Assembly (NCBI RefSeq): GCF_000374445.1
Contig: NZ_KB894411.1
Coordinates: 62,001 to 126,000, forward strand
Direction: 5' to 3'
From: Actinokineospora enzanensis DSM 44649
GTDB taxonomy: Bacteria > Actinomycetota > Actinomycetes > Mycobacteriales > Pseudonocardiaceae
DNA length: 64,000 bases
A program made the translations under genes and the position numbers. This document shows positions 55,814 through 63,484 of this stretch, piece after piece; positions within the stretch are counted from its first letter, which is position 1, and each line of letters opens with the position of its first letter. Under the pieces are notes generated by a model. That model had not been told where the DNA came from. It saw only the letters and a list, made by a program, of their open reading frames with translations, and did not search any database.

Positions 55814-56236
55814 ATGACGCCTCCCCTCGCACTACCGGATGGAACGTCGGTTCGAGCCCGGGGCCTGCGCGCGAGCGAGCCCGATAGTCCGGAATACGGC
55901 CTATACCTGGGCGGGAACAAGCTTCGCGGGCGCTTTGATGTGAGGCTGACCTGGCCACACGAGTGGATTGCGTGGCCGGACTTCTGGCTGCCGAAGGACT
56001 CTGTGGAAGCCACCCGCCTGATCCGGGACTTGCTGGAGCGGGCCCAGGCCGGGAGGCCGGTGGAGGTCGCCTGCGGCGGCGGGATCGGCCGGACGGGGAC
56101 GGTGGTCGCGTGCCTGGCGATCCTGACGGGGATCGACCCGGCCCAGGCGGTCGCCTGGGCCCGCGAACACCACCACCCGCGCGCGGTCGAGACGCCTTGG
56201 CAGGCCCGCTGGGTCAGGCAGTTTCCTTACGGCTAA
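55814..56236 (+). CDS. Protein-tyrosine/dual-specificity phosphatase
   Basis: A 140-residue phosphatase. The catalytic loop is VEVACGGGIGRTGTVVACLA, giving the CX5R motif with Cys about residue 86. The upstream aromatic segment (PHEWIAWPDFWLPKD) resembles the general-acid loop of bacterial PTPs. The gene starts 36 bases after the aldehyde dehydrogenase and its 3' end overlaps a convergent DUF397 gene by 23 bases. The substrate could be a phosphoprotein or a phosphoinositide. Confidence 0.82.
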   Translation: MTPPLALPDGTSVRARGLRASEPDSPEYGLYLGGNKLRGRFDVRLTWPHEWIAWPDFWLPKDSVEATRLIRDLLERAQAGRPVEVACGGGIGRTGTVVACLAILTGIDPAQAVAWAREHHHPRAVETPWQARWVRQFPYG

Positions 56237-56393
56237 AGGCAAGGAGCCCCTGGAAGGCGGCCGAGCCGACGACCAGTGTCGGCCCAGACCGCTGCTTGCT
56301 GTCCCGGATGACACAACCATGGTCCAAGCAAGCCAGCTCGACGCACTGGGCACCGCCTGCGCCGCTCGTGAAGCTGCTCGTGCGCCAACGCAT
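56214..56393 (-). CDS. DUF397 protein, second copy
   Basis: A 59-residue DUF397 protein: RWRTSSFTSGAGGAQCVELA, then HGCVIRDSKQRSGPTLVV and a short divergent end. It is a close paralogue of the DUF397 gene directly upstream (shared AQCVELACLDHG). It starts 15 bases after that gene's stop. Its last 23 bases overlap the tyrosine phosphatase gene on the other strand. It falls below common length cut-offs and may be missed by gene callers. Confidence 0.85.
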   Translation of the reverse strand: MRWRTSSFTSGAGGAQCVELACLDHGCVIRDSKQRSGPTLVVGSAAFQGLLAFSRKETA

Positions 56394-56407
56394 ATCTGCC
56401 CCGATCG

Positions 56408-56614
56408 CTAGTGCTCCAGGTCAAGCCTCCCAGCGGCGGCAGTGGACAGGAAGGTCCGGAAGGCCCTCGCATCGACCGTCAGCATCGGACCAGACTGCTG
56501 CTTGGTGTCCCTGATCGCGCCGCCGTGGTCCAGGCAGGCCAACTCGACACACTGCGCCCCGTTGCCACCGTTCGTTCGGCTGCTCTTACGCCAACGCAGG
56601 CCGCTGTCATACAC
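56408..56614 (-). CDS. DUF397 protein, first copy
   Basis: A 68-residue DUF397 protein from GTG 56614: LRWRKSSRTNGGNGAQCVEL, then GGAIRDTKQQSGPMLTVDARAFRTFL. Proteins of this family lie next to XRE/DUF5753 regulators in actinobacteria and are thought to bind and modulate them, as in WhiJ-type loci of Streptomyces development. It lies 13 bases after the regulator gene here. Confidence 0.88.
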   Translation of the reverse strand: MYDSGLRWRKSSRTNGGNGAQCVELACLDHGGAIRDTKQQSGPMLTVDARAFRTFLSTAAAGRLDLEH

Positions 56615-56627
56615 GGGTCATCACCCT

Positions 56628-57458
56628 TCAACTGAGATCGGCGATCCTCCTCTCCAGTCTGACACGCGTGTCTTCCTCGCTTTCCGCCTCTTCCCAGGCG
56701 AGCGTGAAGGCAGAGCCATACGGCTGGGTGGCCTTCACGTAGTCCGCCCCGGTGAGCGTCTCGACATAGGCAATCGTCCGGGTTGGCGCGGGGATGTGCA
56801 GCAGAGTGAAGGGGCAGGTCAATGCCGGGTTTCCACCTGCGGTGAACGGAAAGACGCGAATCGCCACAGTCTCCAGATCGGCGATCTCCCGTAGCCATTC
56901 AAGCTGGCGAAGAAGAACATCTCGACCGCCGACCTCGTAGTGCAAGGCCGCTTCCCCCAATACCGCGAACACGCGCGGGCCGGAGGGAGCCAACAGTCGG
57001 CTGGAACGTTCGACCCGAGCGCGGGCAAGCCTGGGGAAGTCCGCGGCGCTGAAGTAGGTGGACTTCGCCAGCCCTGCCAGGCCGTATTCCTCGGTCTGCA
57101 ATAGACCCGGAACCTCGGGATAAATCATCCGAATCTCGGAGGCCGATCGCTCCAGACTGATGTAGCGCAACTCCTCGCCCCTGTTCGAGGGCGCGGTGGT
57201 CCGCTTGCGAGCAGCACTCGCCAGACGGCGAAAGTCGTCCTCGGCGGCGCCGCCGAGTTGGTACAGCTCGACGAGGATGTTGACCTCGTCGGGCTTGGGG
57301 GCCAGCATGCCCGTTTCGATCTTGCTCAGCTTGCCCCGGTACTTGCCCAGCGCGGCATCGGCGTCGACCAGTTCGACGCCGCGCTTCAGTCGCCACTCCC
57401 TGGCCTTCTCACCGCAGATCAGGCGCTGGACGACGGGGTCCGGATCTTCCTCAACCAT
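56628..57458 (-). CDS. XRE-family regulator with DUF5753 (WhiJ-like)
   Basis: A 276-residue regulator. The N-terminal helix-turn-helix spans about residues 12-70 (AREWRLKRGVELVDADAALG, then KLSKIETGMLAPKPDEV). The DUF5753 ligand/partner domain follows (YPEVPGLLQTEEYGLAGL, RLLAPSGPRVFAVLGEAAL, FTLLHIPAPTRTIAYVETL). Two DUF397 genes follow directly, forming a regulator/partner cassette. An inverted pair of TGAGNCTCA sites in the divergent region is the likely operator. Confidence 0.9.
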   Translation of the reverse strand: MVEEDPDPVVQRLICGEKAREWRLKRGVELVDADAALGKYRGKLSKIETGMLAPKPDEVNILVELYQLGGAAEDDFRRLASAARKRTTAPSNRGEELRYISLERSASEIRMIYPEVPGLLQTEEYGLAGLAKSTYFSAADFPRLARARVERSSRLLAPSGPRVFAVLGEAALHYEVGGRDVLLRQLEWLREIADLETVAIRVFPFTAGGNPALTCPFTLLHIPAPTRTIAYVETLTGADYVKATQPYGSAFTLAWEEAESEEDTRVRLERRIADLS

Positions 57459-57519
57459 GGCTCAGCATCCTGCCGAAGATCGGCTCGGGCTACCCGAAGT
57501 TGTCCACAGGGCACCCAAT

Positions 57520-57566
57520 TGAGTCTCAGTTTCACCCGTTTGGTTGCCGCATCAGGCTGAGACTCA
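57520..57566. promoter_or_regulatory. Paired operator between the XRE regulator and a divergent small gene
   Basis: TGAGTCTCAG (57520-57529) and CTGAGACTCA (57557-57566) are exact reverse complements 37 bases apart. Each core, TGAGTCTCA or TGAGACTCA, is itself a dyad with a one-base centre, so this is two binding sites on nearly the same helix face spacing. It lies 62 bases before the regulator start and 47 before the small gene, fitting control of both. Confidence 0.65.
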
Positions 57567-57612
57567 GTTCTAGCATGGCGACACGTTGATCGAGAGAACA
57601 GGGAGTCGTTTC

Positions 57613-57834
57613 ATGACTATCGGTGGCGCTATGTCTACAGACGTCTGGGTCGAGCTCGGCTACACCTCCGACGTCCGGATCGAGGCGACCGGGCCCGGGG
57701 AGGTCCGCCTCCTCCTCAGCGACGACCGGACCAACACCATCACCGTGGCCGCCGACCGCGAAGGATTCGAGAAGCTCGCCACCACCGCCGCAGCGGCCGT
57801 GGCCAAGCTCGACCAGTTCGAGAACGAGGACTAG
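57613..57834 (+). CDS. Small protein of unknown function
   Basis: A 73-residue protein from ATG 57613, with GGGAG upstream. The sequence suggests beta strands (DVWVELGYTSDVRIEATG, VRLLLSDDRTNTITVAAD) followed by one helix and an acidic end. No family recognised. It is divergent from the XRE regulator and shares its control region, so it may be the regulator's target. Its stop overlaps the LysR stop by a shared CTAG. Confidence 0.65.
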   Translation: MTIGGAMSTDVWVELGYTSDVRIEATGPGEVRLLLSDDRTNTITVAADREGFEKLATTAAAAVAKLDQFENED

Positions 57835-58730
57835 CGCGCCCCGGCGGCCGCGTCGCGGAGGGCCTCGATCAGGCTCATCAGGGCCGGTTGGCCGATCGAG
57901 GTCTCCCGGACCGCCACGTTGATCACCCGGATCGGCTCCGGGTGGCGGATCCGGCGCACGACCACCCCGGGGTGCTGGTTCACCAGGCCCATCACCGGGA
58001 TCAGGCTGACCCCCAGGCCTGCCGCGACGAAACCCTGGGCGTTCGTGTAGTCCTCGCTCTCGACCACCACGTTCGGCGTGAACCCAGCCGCCCCGCACGC
58101 ATCATAGATGATTTGTAGGCACGGGCCCGAGGGCCATTCGTTGCCCACCCACGGCTCGTCCGCCAAGTCCGCCAAGTCGATGACGCGCTTGCTCGCCAGC
58201 CGGTGGCCGCGCGGCAACACCGCCCGATACGGGTCGTCCAGCAGGTGCGTGAACTGGATGCCCGGCGGGATGATCTGCCTCGGGTGCACCACGATCGCCA
58301 GATCCGCACGGCCCTGGACCACCTCGGGCAGCGGGTCCTCCGGGTCGAACAGCTTGAGGTCGACCTGCACCCCCGGATGATCACGCCGCAACCGCGCCAG
58401 CGCGGGTGGCACCAACGCGGCCCCGGCCGTCGCGAAGTAGCGGATCGCCAGTCGGCCCGTACGGCCCGCGCGCAGGTCGGCCAACGCCGTCTCGGCCTCG
58501 GACACCTGCTTGCTGATGATCGCCGCGTGCTCGGTCAACAACAGCCCGGCCGCCGTCGGCTGGACGCCGCGCCCCACTCGCTCCATCAGCGCCACGCCCG
58601 CCTCCTTCTCCAGGGCGGCGATCTGCTGACTGATCGCCGACGGCGTGTAGCCGAGGTTCGTCGCGGCGGCGGTCACCGATCCGCTGGTGACCACGGCCCG
58701 CAACACCTGGAGTCTGCGCAGGTCGAGCAT
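57831..58730 (-). CDS. LysR-family transcriptional regulator
   Basis: A 299-residue LTTR. The winged helix-turn-helix lies at residues 1-60 (LDLRRLQVLRAVVTSGSVTA, then LGYTPSAISQQIAALEKEAG). The periplasmic-binding-protein-like sensor domain follows (LAIRYFATAGAALVPPALA, DLAIVVHPRQIIPPG). ATG 58730 is the family start. It is divergent from an EamA exporter and the region between them has an inverted repeat of LysR type, so the exporter is the likely target. Confidence 0.92.
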   Translation of the reverse strand: MLDLRRLQVLRAVVTSGSVTAAATNLGYTPSAISQQIAALEKEAGVALMERVGRGVQPTAAGLLLTEHAAIISKQVSEAETALADLRAGRTGRLAIRYFATAGAALVPPALARLRRDHPGVQVDLKLFDPEDPLPEVVQGRADLAIVVHPRQIIPPGIQFTHLLDDPYRAVLPRGHRLASKRVIDLADLADEPWVGNEWPSGPCLQIIYDACGAAGFTPNVVVESEDYTNAQGFVAAGLGVSLIPVMGLVNQHPGVVVRRIRHPEPIRVINVAVRETSIGQPALMSLIEALRDAAAGAR

Positions 58731-58754
58731 GTAGGACAGCTTAACGATCCATCC

Positions 58755-58773
58755 AGGACATTTCACTTGTCCT
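58755..58773. promoter_or_regulatory. LysR-type operator
   Basis: AGGACA-N7-TGTCCT inverted repeat between the divergent lysR and eamA genes, containing the usual T-N11-A spacing, with an extra TGTCC half-site directly following. Confidence 0.55.
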
Positions 58774-58830
58774 GTCCTAACCCAGGGTTCATCGTTGCCG
58801 ATGGGATGACCCGACAGGAGGACAGGCACA

Positions 58831-59763
58831 GTGATCACCGGCGGCCGTGGCACCTTGCTCCGCATGGGCGTGCTCGCCCTGCTCTGGGGATCCAGCTATC
58901 TCTGGATCAAGCTGGCGCTCAACGGCCTGTCCCCGGTGCAGATCGCGATCGCGCGCAGCGTGCTGGGCGCCCTGGTCGTCGTCGCCCTCTGCTACTTCGC
59001 GCGACTGCGGCTGCCCAACCGACCCCGGATCTGGGGTCACCTGGTCGTGGCCGCCTTCTTCGGCAACACGCTGCCGTTCGTGCTGTTCGGCATCGGCGAA
59101 CAGACCGTGGACTCCGGCGTGGCGGGCGTGCTGAACGCGACCACACCGCTCTGGGCGCTGCTCATCGGCGTCCTGATCGGCACCGAGCGCGGGATGCGGC
59201 CAGTCCGGCTCGTCGGCCTGCTGCTCGGCTTCGCGGGCACACTCCTGATCTTCGCGCCGTGGCAGCGGGCCGGGCTGGCGAGCTGGGGATCGGTTCTCAT
59301 CCTGGCCGCCGCCGCCAGCTACGCCGTCGCCTACACCTACATCGGCCGCACGCTCGCGGGCCGGGGCACCCCGCCGCTCGCGCTGTGCGCCGCCCAGCTC
59401 CTCGTCGCCACCGGGCTGACCTCGCTGACCCTGCCCATGGGCGGCCTCGACCACATCCACCCGGACGGCTGGACGCTGGTCGCCGTCGCGGTCCTCGGCG
59501 TGCTCGGCACCGGCGCCGCCTACGCCATCAACTACCGGCTCATCGCGGACGAGGGCCCGACCAACGCCACCACCGTCGGCTACCTGCTCCCGGTCGTGTC
59601 CGTGCTGCTCGGCGCCGCCTTCCTGGGCGAGGACCTGAACCCCCGGGTGATCATCGGCATGCTCGTCGTGCTGGTCGGCGTCGGCATGACCCGCTGGCGC
59701 AGGAAGCTCCCGTCCCCGGTGCTCGCCGAGGACACCACCGGCGCGCTCGCCGAGTCCCGCTGA
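58831..59763 (+). CDS. EamA/DMT-family exporter
   Basis: A 310-residue membrane protein with ten helices in two EamA repeats (about 8-135 and 150-295). The first repeat opens VLALLWGSSYLWIKLALNG; the second has YAVAYTYIGRTLAGRG and ends VIIGMLVVLVGVGMTRWRRK. Such drug/metabolite transporters export amino acids, nucleosides or toxic metabolites. GTG 58831 has GGAGGA upstream. Control by the divergent LysR is likely. Confidence 0.9.
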   Translation: MITGGRGTLLRMGVLALLWGSSYLWIKLALNGLSPVQIAIARSVLGALVVVALCYFARLRLPNRPRIWGHLVVAAFFGNTLPFVLFGIGEQTVDSGVAGVLNATTPLWALLIGVLIGTERGMRPVRLVGLLLGFAGTLLIFAPWQRAGLASWGSVLILAAAASYAVAYTYIGRTLAGRGTPPLALCAAQLLVATGLTSLTLPMGGLDHIHPDGWTLVAVAVLGVLGTGAAYAINYRLIADEGPTNATTVGYLLPVVSVLLGAAFLGEDLNPRVIIGMLVVLVGVGMTRWRRKLPSPVLAEDTTGALAESR

Positions 59764-59767
59764 CGCC

Positions 59768-59803
59768 GAACGGCCCGGTCGACTGGGGGCGACCGGGCCG
59801 TTC
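59768..59803. terminator. Bidirectional terminator after the EamA gene
   Basis: GAACGGCCCGGTC (59768-59780) pairs perfectly with 59791-59803 around a ten-base loop, between convergent genes. Confidence 0.88.
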
Positions 59804-59822
59804 GAGGTGTGAGTGGGGTCGG

Positions 59823-60032
59823 CTATCGCCGCTTGTTCTTCCGCAGCGAGCCGCCGAGCAACAGCAACCCGACCAGGACCGCGACACCCGCGACCAGCCA
59901 GCGCAGGTCGAACGAGCTGGGCAGCCAGGCCGAGCCGTCGGTCAGCACATAGGCCGAGGCCAGCAGGGCCAGGATTCCCACGACCAGGGTGACGCCGTCG
60001 ATCCGGCGAGCGGGCTTGGTCTCGTCAGCCAC
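59823..60032 (-). CDS. Small two-helix membrane protein linked to PspC
   Basis: A 69-residue protein from GTG 60032 that overlaps the end of the upstream PspC gene by eight bases. Two membrane helices (GVTLVVGILALLASAYVL and WLVAGVAVLVGLLLLGG) end in a basic tail, RKNKRR. It is probably an accessory of the PspC protein. Confidence 0.78.
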   Translation of the reverse strand: MADETKPARRIDGVTLVVGILALLASAYVLTDGSAWLPSSFDLRWLVAGVAVLVGLLLLGGSLRKNKRR

Positions 60033-61395
60033 GGGACACCTCCACACTTCCGGCGCCGTCGGCGCGCGCCTCCAGGTCGATCTTCAGGCCGCCCGGCCCG
60101 TCGGTGCCGTAGTCCACCACGGTCATCGACCGGTTTGCCCCGCTCTGGTGCTCGTCCAGGCAGTTCACGTCACCCAGGTGGGCGGTGCAGCGCAAGGTCA
60201 CGTCCGCGGTCGGCGGCACGATCACGTTCACGTCCCCCACGTTGACCAGTGCCTCCGTCCGCACCACCCCGGAGCTGGGCAGGTCCCGCAGGTCCACCAC
60301 GACCGAGCCGATGTTGCGCTGGTAGCTCGGCGCGACCTGCTCCAGGCTGGTCGGCGCCGCGTTCAGGTCGCCGATGTTGGTCAGCGTGAACCCCTGCGGC
60401 CACACCACCGTCATCCCGACACCCGCGATCGACAGCATGATCGCCAGCCAGGACAGGCCGCGGCCGCCCCCGGCGAACGCGCCGTAGACCATGCCGAAGC
60501 CGAGCACCGCCAGCACCACACCGATGATGTGCTGCGGGGTGAACCAGCCCCAGCCCTGCGCGCCGCCCAACACGGCGACACCCACGAACAGGAACGACAC
60601 CGCCAGCGCGAGCGGACCGACCTTGGACCGGCGGCGCGGGGCCGGTGGCTCCGGGTCCGGCGTCGACGGGTTCGGGTCGGGCAGGTCCCAGGCGAACGGG
60701 GCCGCACCGAGCGGGTCCCAGGCGGGCGGCTCGGTCGGGTAGCCGTACGGGTCGGTACCGGCCTGGGCCGTCGCCCGCGCGTCGGCCATCGGCGTGGTCT
60801 GCTGCCCGGCGGGCTGCCCGCAGTGACCCATGTTGGTCGCCAACGACTGCACGTGGCTCGCCAGCTTCCCCATCCCGAAGTGCCCGTGCATGGTCGTGGT
60901 CGGCCCGGCGGCCGGGTCGGCGGGCGGCGGGGTGGGCACCGTGCCCAGGTGACCACGGCCGCGGTGCAGCAGGAACAGCAGCCCGGCGAGCACCAGCACG
61001 CCCAGCCAGCCGCTCATGTCGTGGTCGATCATCACGCCGCCGGAGATCAGCACGCCGATGGCCAGCGCCAGCGTGAACGGGGTCGACGTGGCGCTGCGGC
61101 CCTTGCCGACCGCCGACTCGGCGGGCGACACCTCGTCGTCCACCTCGGCGAGGAACAGCCAGCCGAGCAGGTAGGCGATGATGCCCGCGCCGCCGTAGAA
61201 GGTGGCGACGGCGAACGCCACCCGGATGATGACGGGATCGATGCCGTAACGCGCACCGATGCCCGCGGCCACGCCCGCGATCTTGCGGCCCTGCCGGGGC
61301 CTGCGCGGGCGGGTCGCCCAGAAGTCTTTGAGCGTGTCCTCCACGCTCGCGGCGCCACGCGCCTGGTCGGATGTGCCACTCACAGGGACAAGCAT
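60025..61395 (-). CDS. PspC-domain membrane protein with a C-terminal toastrack-like domain
   Basis: About 456 residues. The N-terminal PspC domain (RPRQGRKIAGVAAGIGARYG, then PVIIRVAFAVATFYGGAGII) is followed by a His/Met/Pro/Gly-rich cytoplasmic linker, further membrane helices near 290-360, and a C-terminal beta-rich domain with VNVGDVNVIVPPTADVTL and AHLGDVNCLDEH, as in LiaF/DUF2154. This layout resembles membrane-stress sensors. Start choice is open between ATG 61395 and a GTG four codons later. It is divergent from a PspC-containing histidine kinase, which it may regulate. Confidence 0.82.
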   Translation of the reverse strand: MLVPVSGTSDQARGAASVEDTLKDFWATRPRRPRQGRKIAGVAAGIGARYGIDPVIIRVAFAVATFYGGAGIIAYLLGWLFLAEVDDEVSPAESAVGKGRSATSTPFTLALAIGVLISGGVMIDHDMSGWLGVLVLAGLLFLLHRGRGHLGTVPTPPPADPAAGPTTTMHGHFGMGKLASHVQSLATNMGHCGQPAGQQTTPMADARATAQAGTDPYGYPTEPPAWDPLGAAPFAWDLPDPNPSTPDPEPPAPRRRSKVGPLALAVSFLFVGVAVLGGAQGWGWFTPQHIIGVVLAVLGFGMVYGAFAGGGRGLSWLAIMLSIAGVGMTVVWPQGFTLTNIGDLNAAPTSLEQVAPSYQRNIGSVVVDLRDLPSSGVVRTEALVNVGDVNVIVPPTADVTLRCTAHLGDVNCLDEHQSGANRSMTVVDYGTDGPGGLKIDLEARADGAGSVEVSRG

Positions 61396-61495
61396 CGCTG
61401 CCGACCTGCGGATCCGGCATCCGGGAACGACCCTGACTTCGCCTTCAGGGTCCAACCCCGATGTGGCGGGCGGGGGGCCGTGTGAGCATTCTGAT

Positions 61496-62791
61496 GTGCA
61501 GACAGCGGTCCAGGAACACAGGGATCATGAGGTGGTGGACGCGGACCTCGAACGCTCCCGGACGAACGCGGTGGCGGAACCGGAACCGAACCGGATGTAC
61601 CGCCGCCGGACCGGGCGTGCCGTGGCCGGGGTCGCTGGCGGGCTCGCCGACCACCTCGGCGTGCCCGTGCTCTGGGTGCGGATCGCATTCGCCCTGCTCT
61701 CCGCCCTTGGCGGGGCCGGGGTGATGGCCTACGGGCTGCTCTGGATCTTCGCGGCGCAGGCCCCCGCGGACGCGCCGCCGCCGACCGTGGGCAGCCGCGA
61801 GCGGCAGCAGGCGTTCGGCCTGATGGCGCTGGGCATCGGCCTGACCATCGGCGCTGGCACGCTGTCCGGCACGGTCAACGGCTGGGTGGCGGCGTCCGTC
61901 GGGGTGGCCCTGGTCGGCGCGGCCCTGGTCTGGCGGGAGGCCGACCAGTCCCGGCGGCGCCGGGTGCGCGGCGCGGTGTTCGGCTCGGGCGGCCGGTCGG
62001 CCACCTTCCGGGTGCTCGGCGGCGCGCTGCTCGTGGCCACCGGCATCGTCAGCTTCCTGGTCAGCAGCATCGGCCTGGGCCAGGTGCAGTTCGCGCTGCT
62101 GGCCGTGGTCGCCGCGCTGGTCGGCGTGGCCGTGCTGACCGTGCCGTGGTGGCTGCGCATGGTCCGCGACCTGGGCGACGAGCGGCGTGCGCGTATTCGC
62201 ACGGAGGAACGCGCGGAGATCGCGGCCCACCTGCACGACTCGGTCCTCCAGACGCTGGCGTTGATCCAGAAGCAGGCGGACGCGCCGCGGGAGGTGCTGC
62301 GGCTGGCCCGGGGGCAGGAGCGCCAGCTGCGGAACTGGCTGTACGGGCCCGCGGGGTACGGACGCGGACAGGTCGACGCGCCTGCCGCGATGGGCGGATC
62401 GCTGGCCGAGGTGGTGGCGCGGGCGTCCGGCGAGGTCGAGGACACGTTCGCGATCAAGGTCCAGCAGGTCGTGGTGGGGGACTGCGAGCTGGACGAGAAG
62501 CTGACCGCCCTGGTGATGGCCGCCCGCGAGGCGATGGTCAACGCGGCCAAGCACGCCGGGGTCGCCGAGGTGTCGGTGTACGCGGAGGTCGAGGCGGAGA
62601 AGGTCACCGTGTTCGTGCGCGACCGCGGCAAGGGCTTCGACCCGGACGCGGTCCCCGAGGACCGGCACGGCCTCGCCGACTCCATCCGCGGCCGAATGGA
62701 ACGCCACGGCGGCGAGATCAAGCTGCGCACCGCGCCCGGCGAAGGGACCGAGGTACAACTGCACATGCCGCGTGCGAGAGTGGCCACATGA
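61496..62791 (+). CDS. Sensor histidine kinase with an N-terminal PspC domain
   Basis: About 431 residues if GTG 61496 is used. A PspC domain (RRTGRAVAGVAGGLADHLG, VPVLWVRIAFALLSALGG) is followed by four further membrane helices and a NarL-type kinase core: the phospho-accepting His is in EIAAHLHDSVLQTLALIQ, and the ATPase domain shows AREAMVNAAKHAG and VRDRGKGFDPDAV. It should sense membrane or envelope stress with the divergent PspC protein. Its stop overlaps the response regulator start by four bases. Confidence 0.88.
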   Translation: MQTAVQEHRDHEVVDADLERSRTNAVAEPEPNRMYRRRTGRAVAGVAGGLADHLGVPVLWVRIAFALLSALGGAGVMAYGLLWIFAAQAPADAPPPTVGSRERQQAFGLMALGIGLTIGAGTLSGTVNGWVAASVGVALVGAALVWREADQSRRRRVRGAVFGSGGRSATFRVLGGALLVATGIVSFLVSSIGLGQVQFALLAVVAALVGVAVLTVPWWLRMVRDLGDERRARIRTEERAEIAAHLHDSVLQTLALIQKQADAPREVLRLARGQERQLRNWLYGPAGYGRGQVDAPAAMGGSLAEVVARASGEVEDTFAIKVQQVVVGDCELDEKLTALVMAAREAMVNAAKHAGVAEVSVYAEVEAEKVTVFVRDRGKGFDPDAVPEDRHGLADSIRGRMERHGGEIKLRTAPGEGTEVQLHMPRARVAT

Positions 62792-63471
62792 GCGAGCAAG
62801 CCGAGACGCCGACCGAGAAGCGCCCGGTCCGGGTCTACCTGGTCGACGACCACAGCATGTTCCGCGCGGGCGTCCGCGCCGAGCTCGACACGCTCACCGA
62901 CGACATCGAGGTCGTCGGCGAGGCGGGCACGGTCGGCGAGGCGGTCGCGGGGATCGCGCACCTGCGGCCGGACGTGGTGCTGCTGGACGTGCACATGCCG
63001 GACGGCGGCGGGGCGGAGGTGCTGCGCCAGTCGCGAAAGCCGCACCCGGAGGTGGTGTTCCTCGCGCTGTCGGTGTCGGACGCGGCCGAGGACGTGATCG
63101 CGGTGATCCGGGCAGGCGCGCGGGGTTATGTCACCAAGACGATCTCCAGCCAGGAGCTGGTGACGGCCGTGCTGCGGGTGTCGGAGGGGGACGCGGTGTT
63201 CTCGCCGCGGTTGGCCGGGTTCGTGCTGGACGCGTTCGCGGACCGGCCGGGGGCGGCACCGATCAGTGATCCGGAGCTGGACCTGCTGACGCCGCGTGAG
63301 CGGGATGTGCTGCGTTTACTGGCTCGGGGGTACGCGTACAAGGAGATCGCCTCGGAGCTGTTCATCTCGGTGAAGACGGTGGAGACGCATGTGTCGAGCG
63401 TGCTCCGCAAGACACAGCTGTCCAACCGGTACGAACTCTCCCGCTGGGCCTCCGACCGGCGCCTGGTCTGA
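62788..63471 (+). CDS. NarL/LuxR-family response regulator
   Basis: A 227-residue regulator. The receiver domain has YLVDDHSMFRAGVRAEL, the phospho-accepting Asp in VVLLDVHMPDGGG, and the conserved Lys in GYVTKTISSQE. The C-terminal LuxR helix-turn-helix is LTPRERDVLRLLARGYAYKE followed by LFISVKTVETHVSSVL. All receiver residues are intact, unlike the BldM homologue in this window. It pairs with the PspC kinase directly upstream. Confidence 0.94.
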   Translation: MSEQAETPTEKRPVRVYLVDDHSMFRAGVRAELDTLTDDIEVVGEAGTVGEAVAGIAHLRPDVVLLDVHMPDGGGAEVLRQSRKPHPEVVFLALSVSDAAEDVIAVIRAGARGYVTKTISSQELVTAVLRVSEGDAVFSPRLAGFVLDAFADRPGAAPISDPELDLLTPRERDVLRLLARGYAYKEIASELFISVKTVETHVSSVLRKTQLSNRYELSRWASDRRLV

Positions 63472-63484
63472 GGCCGGGACCGGC

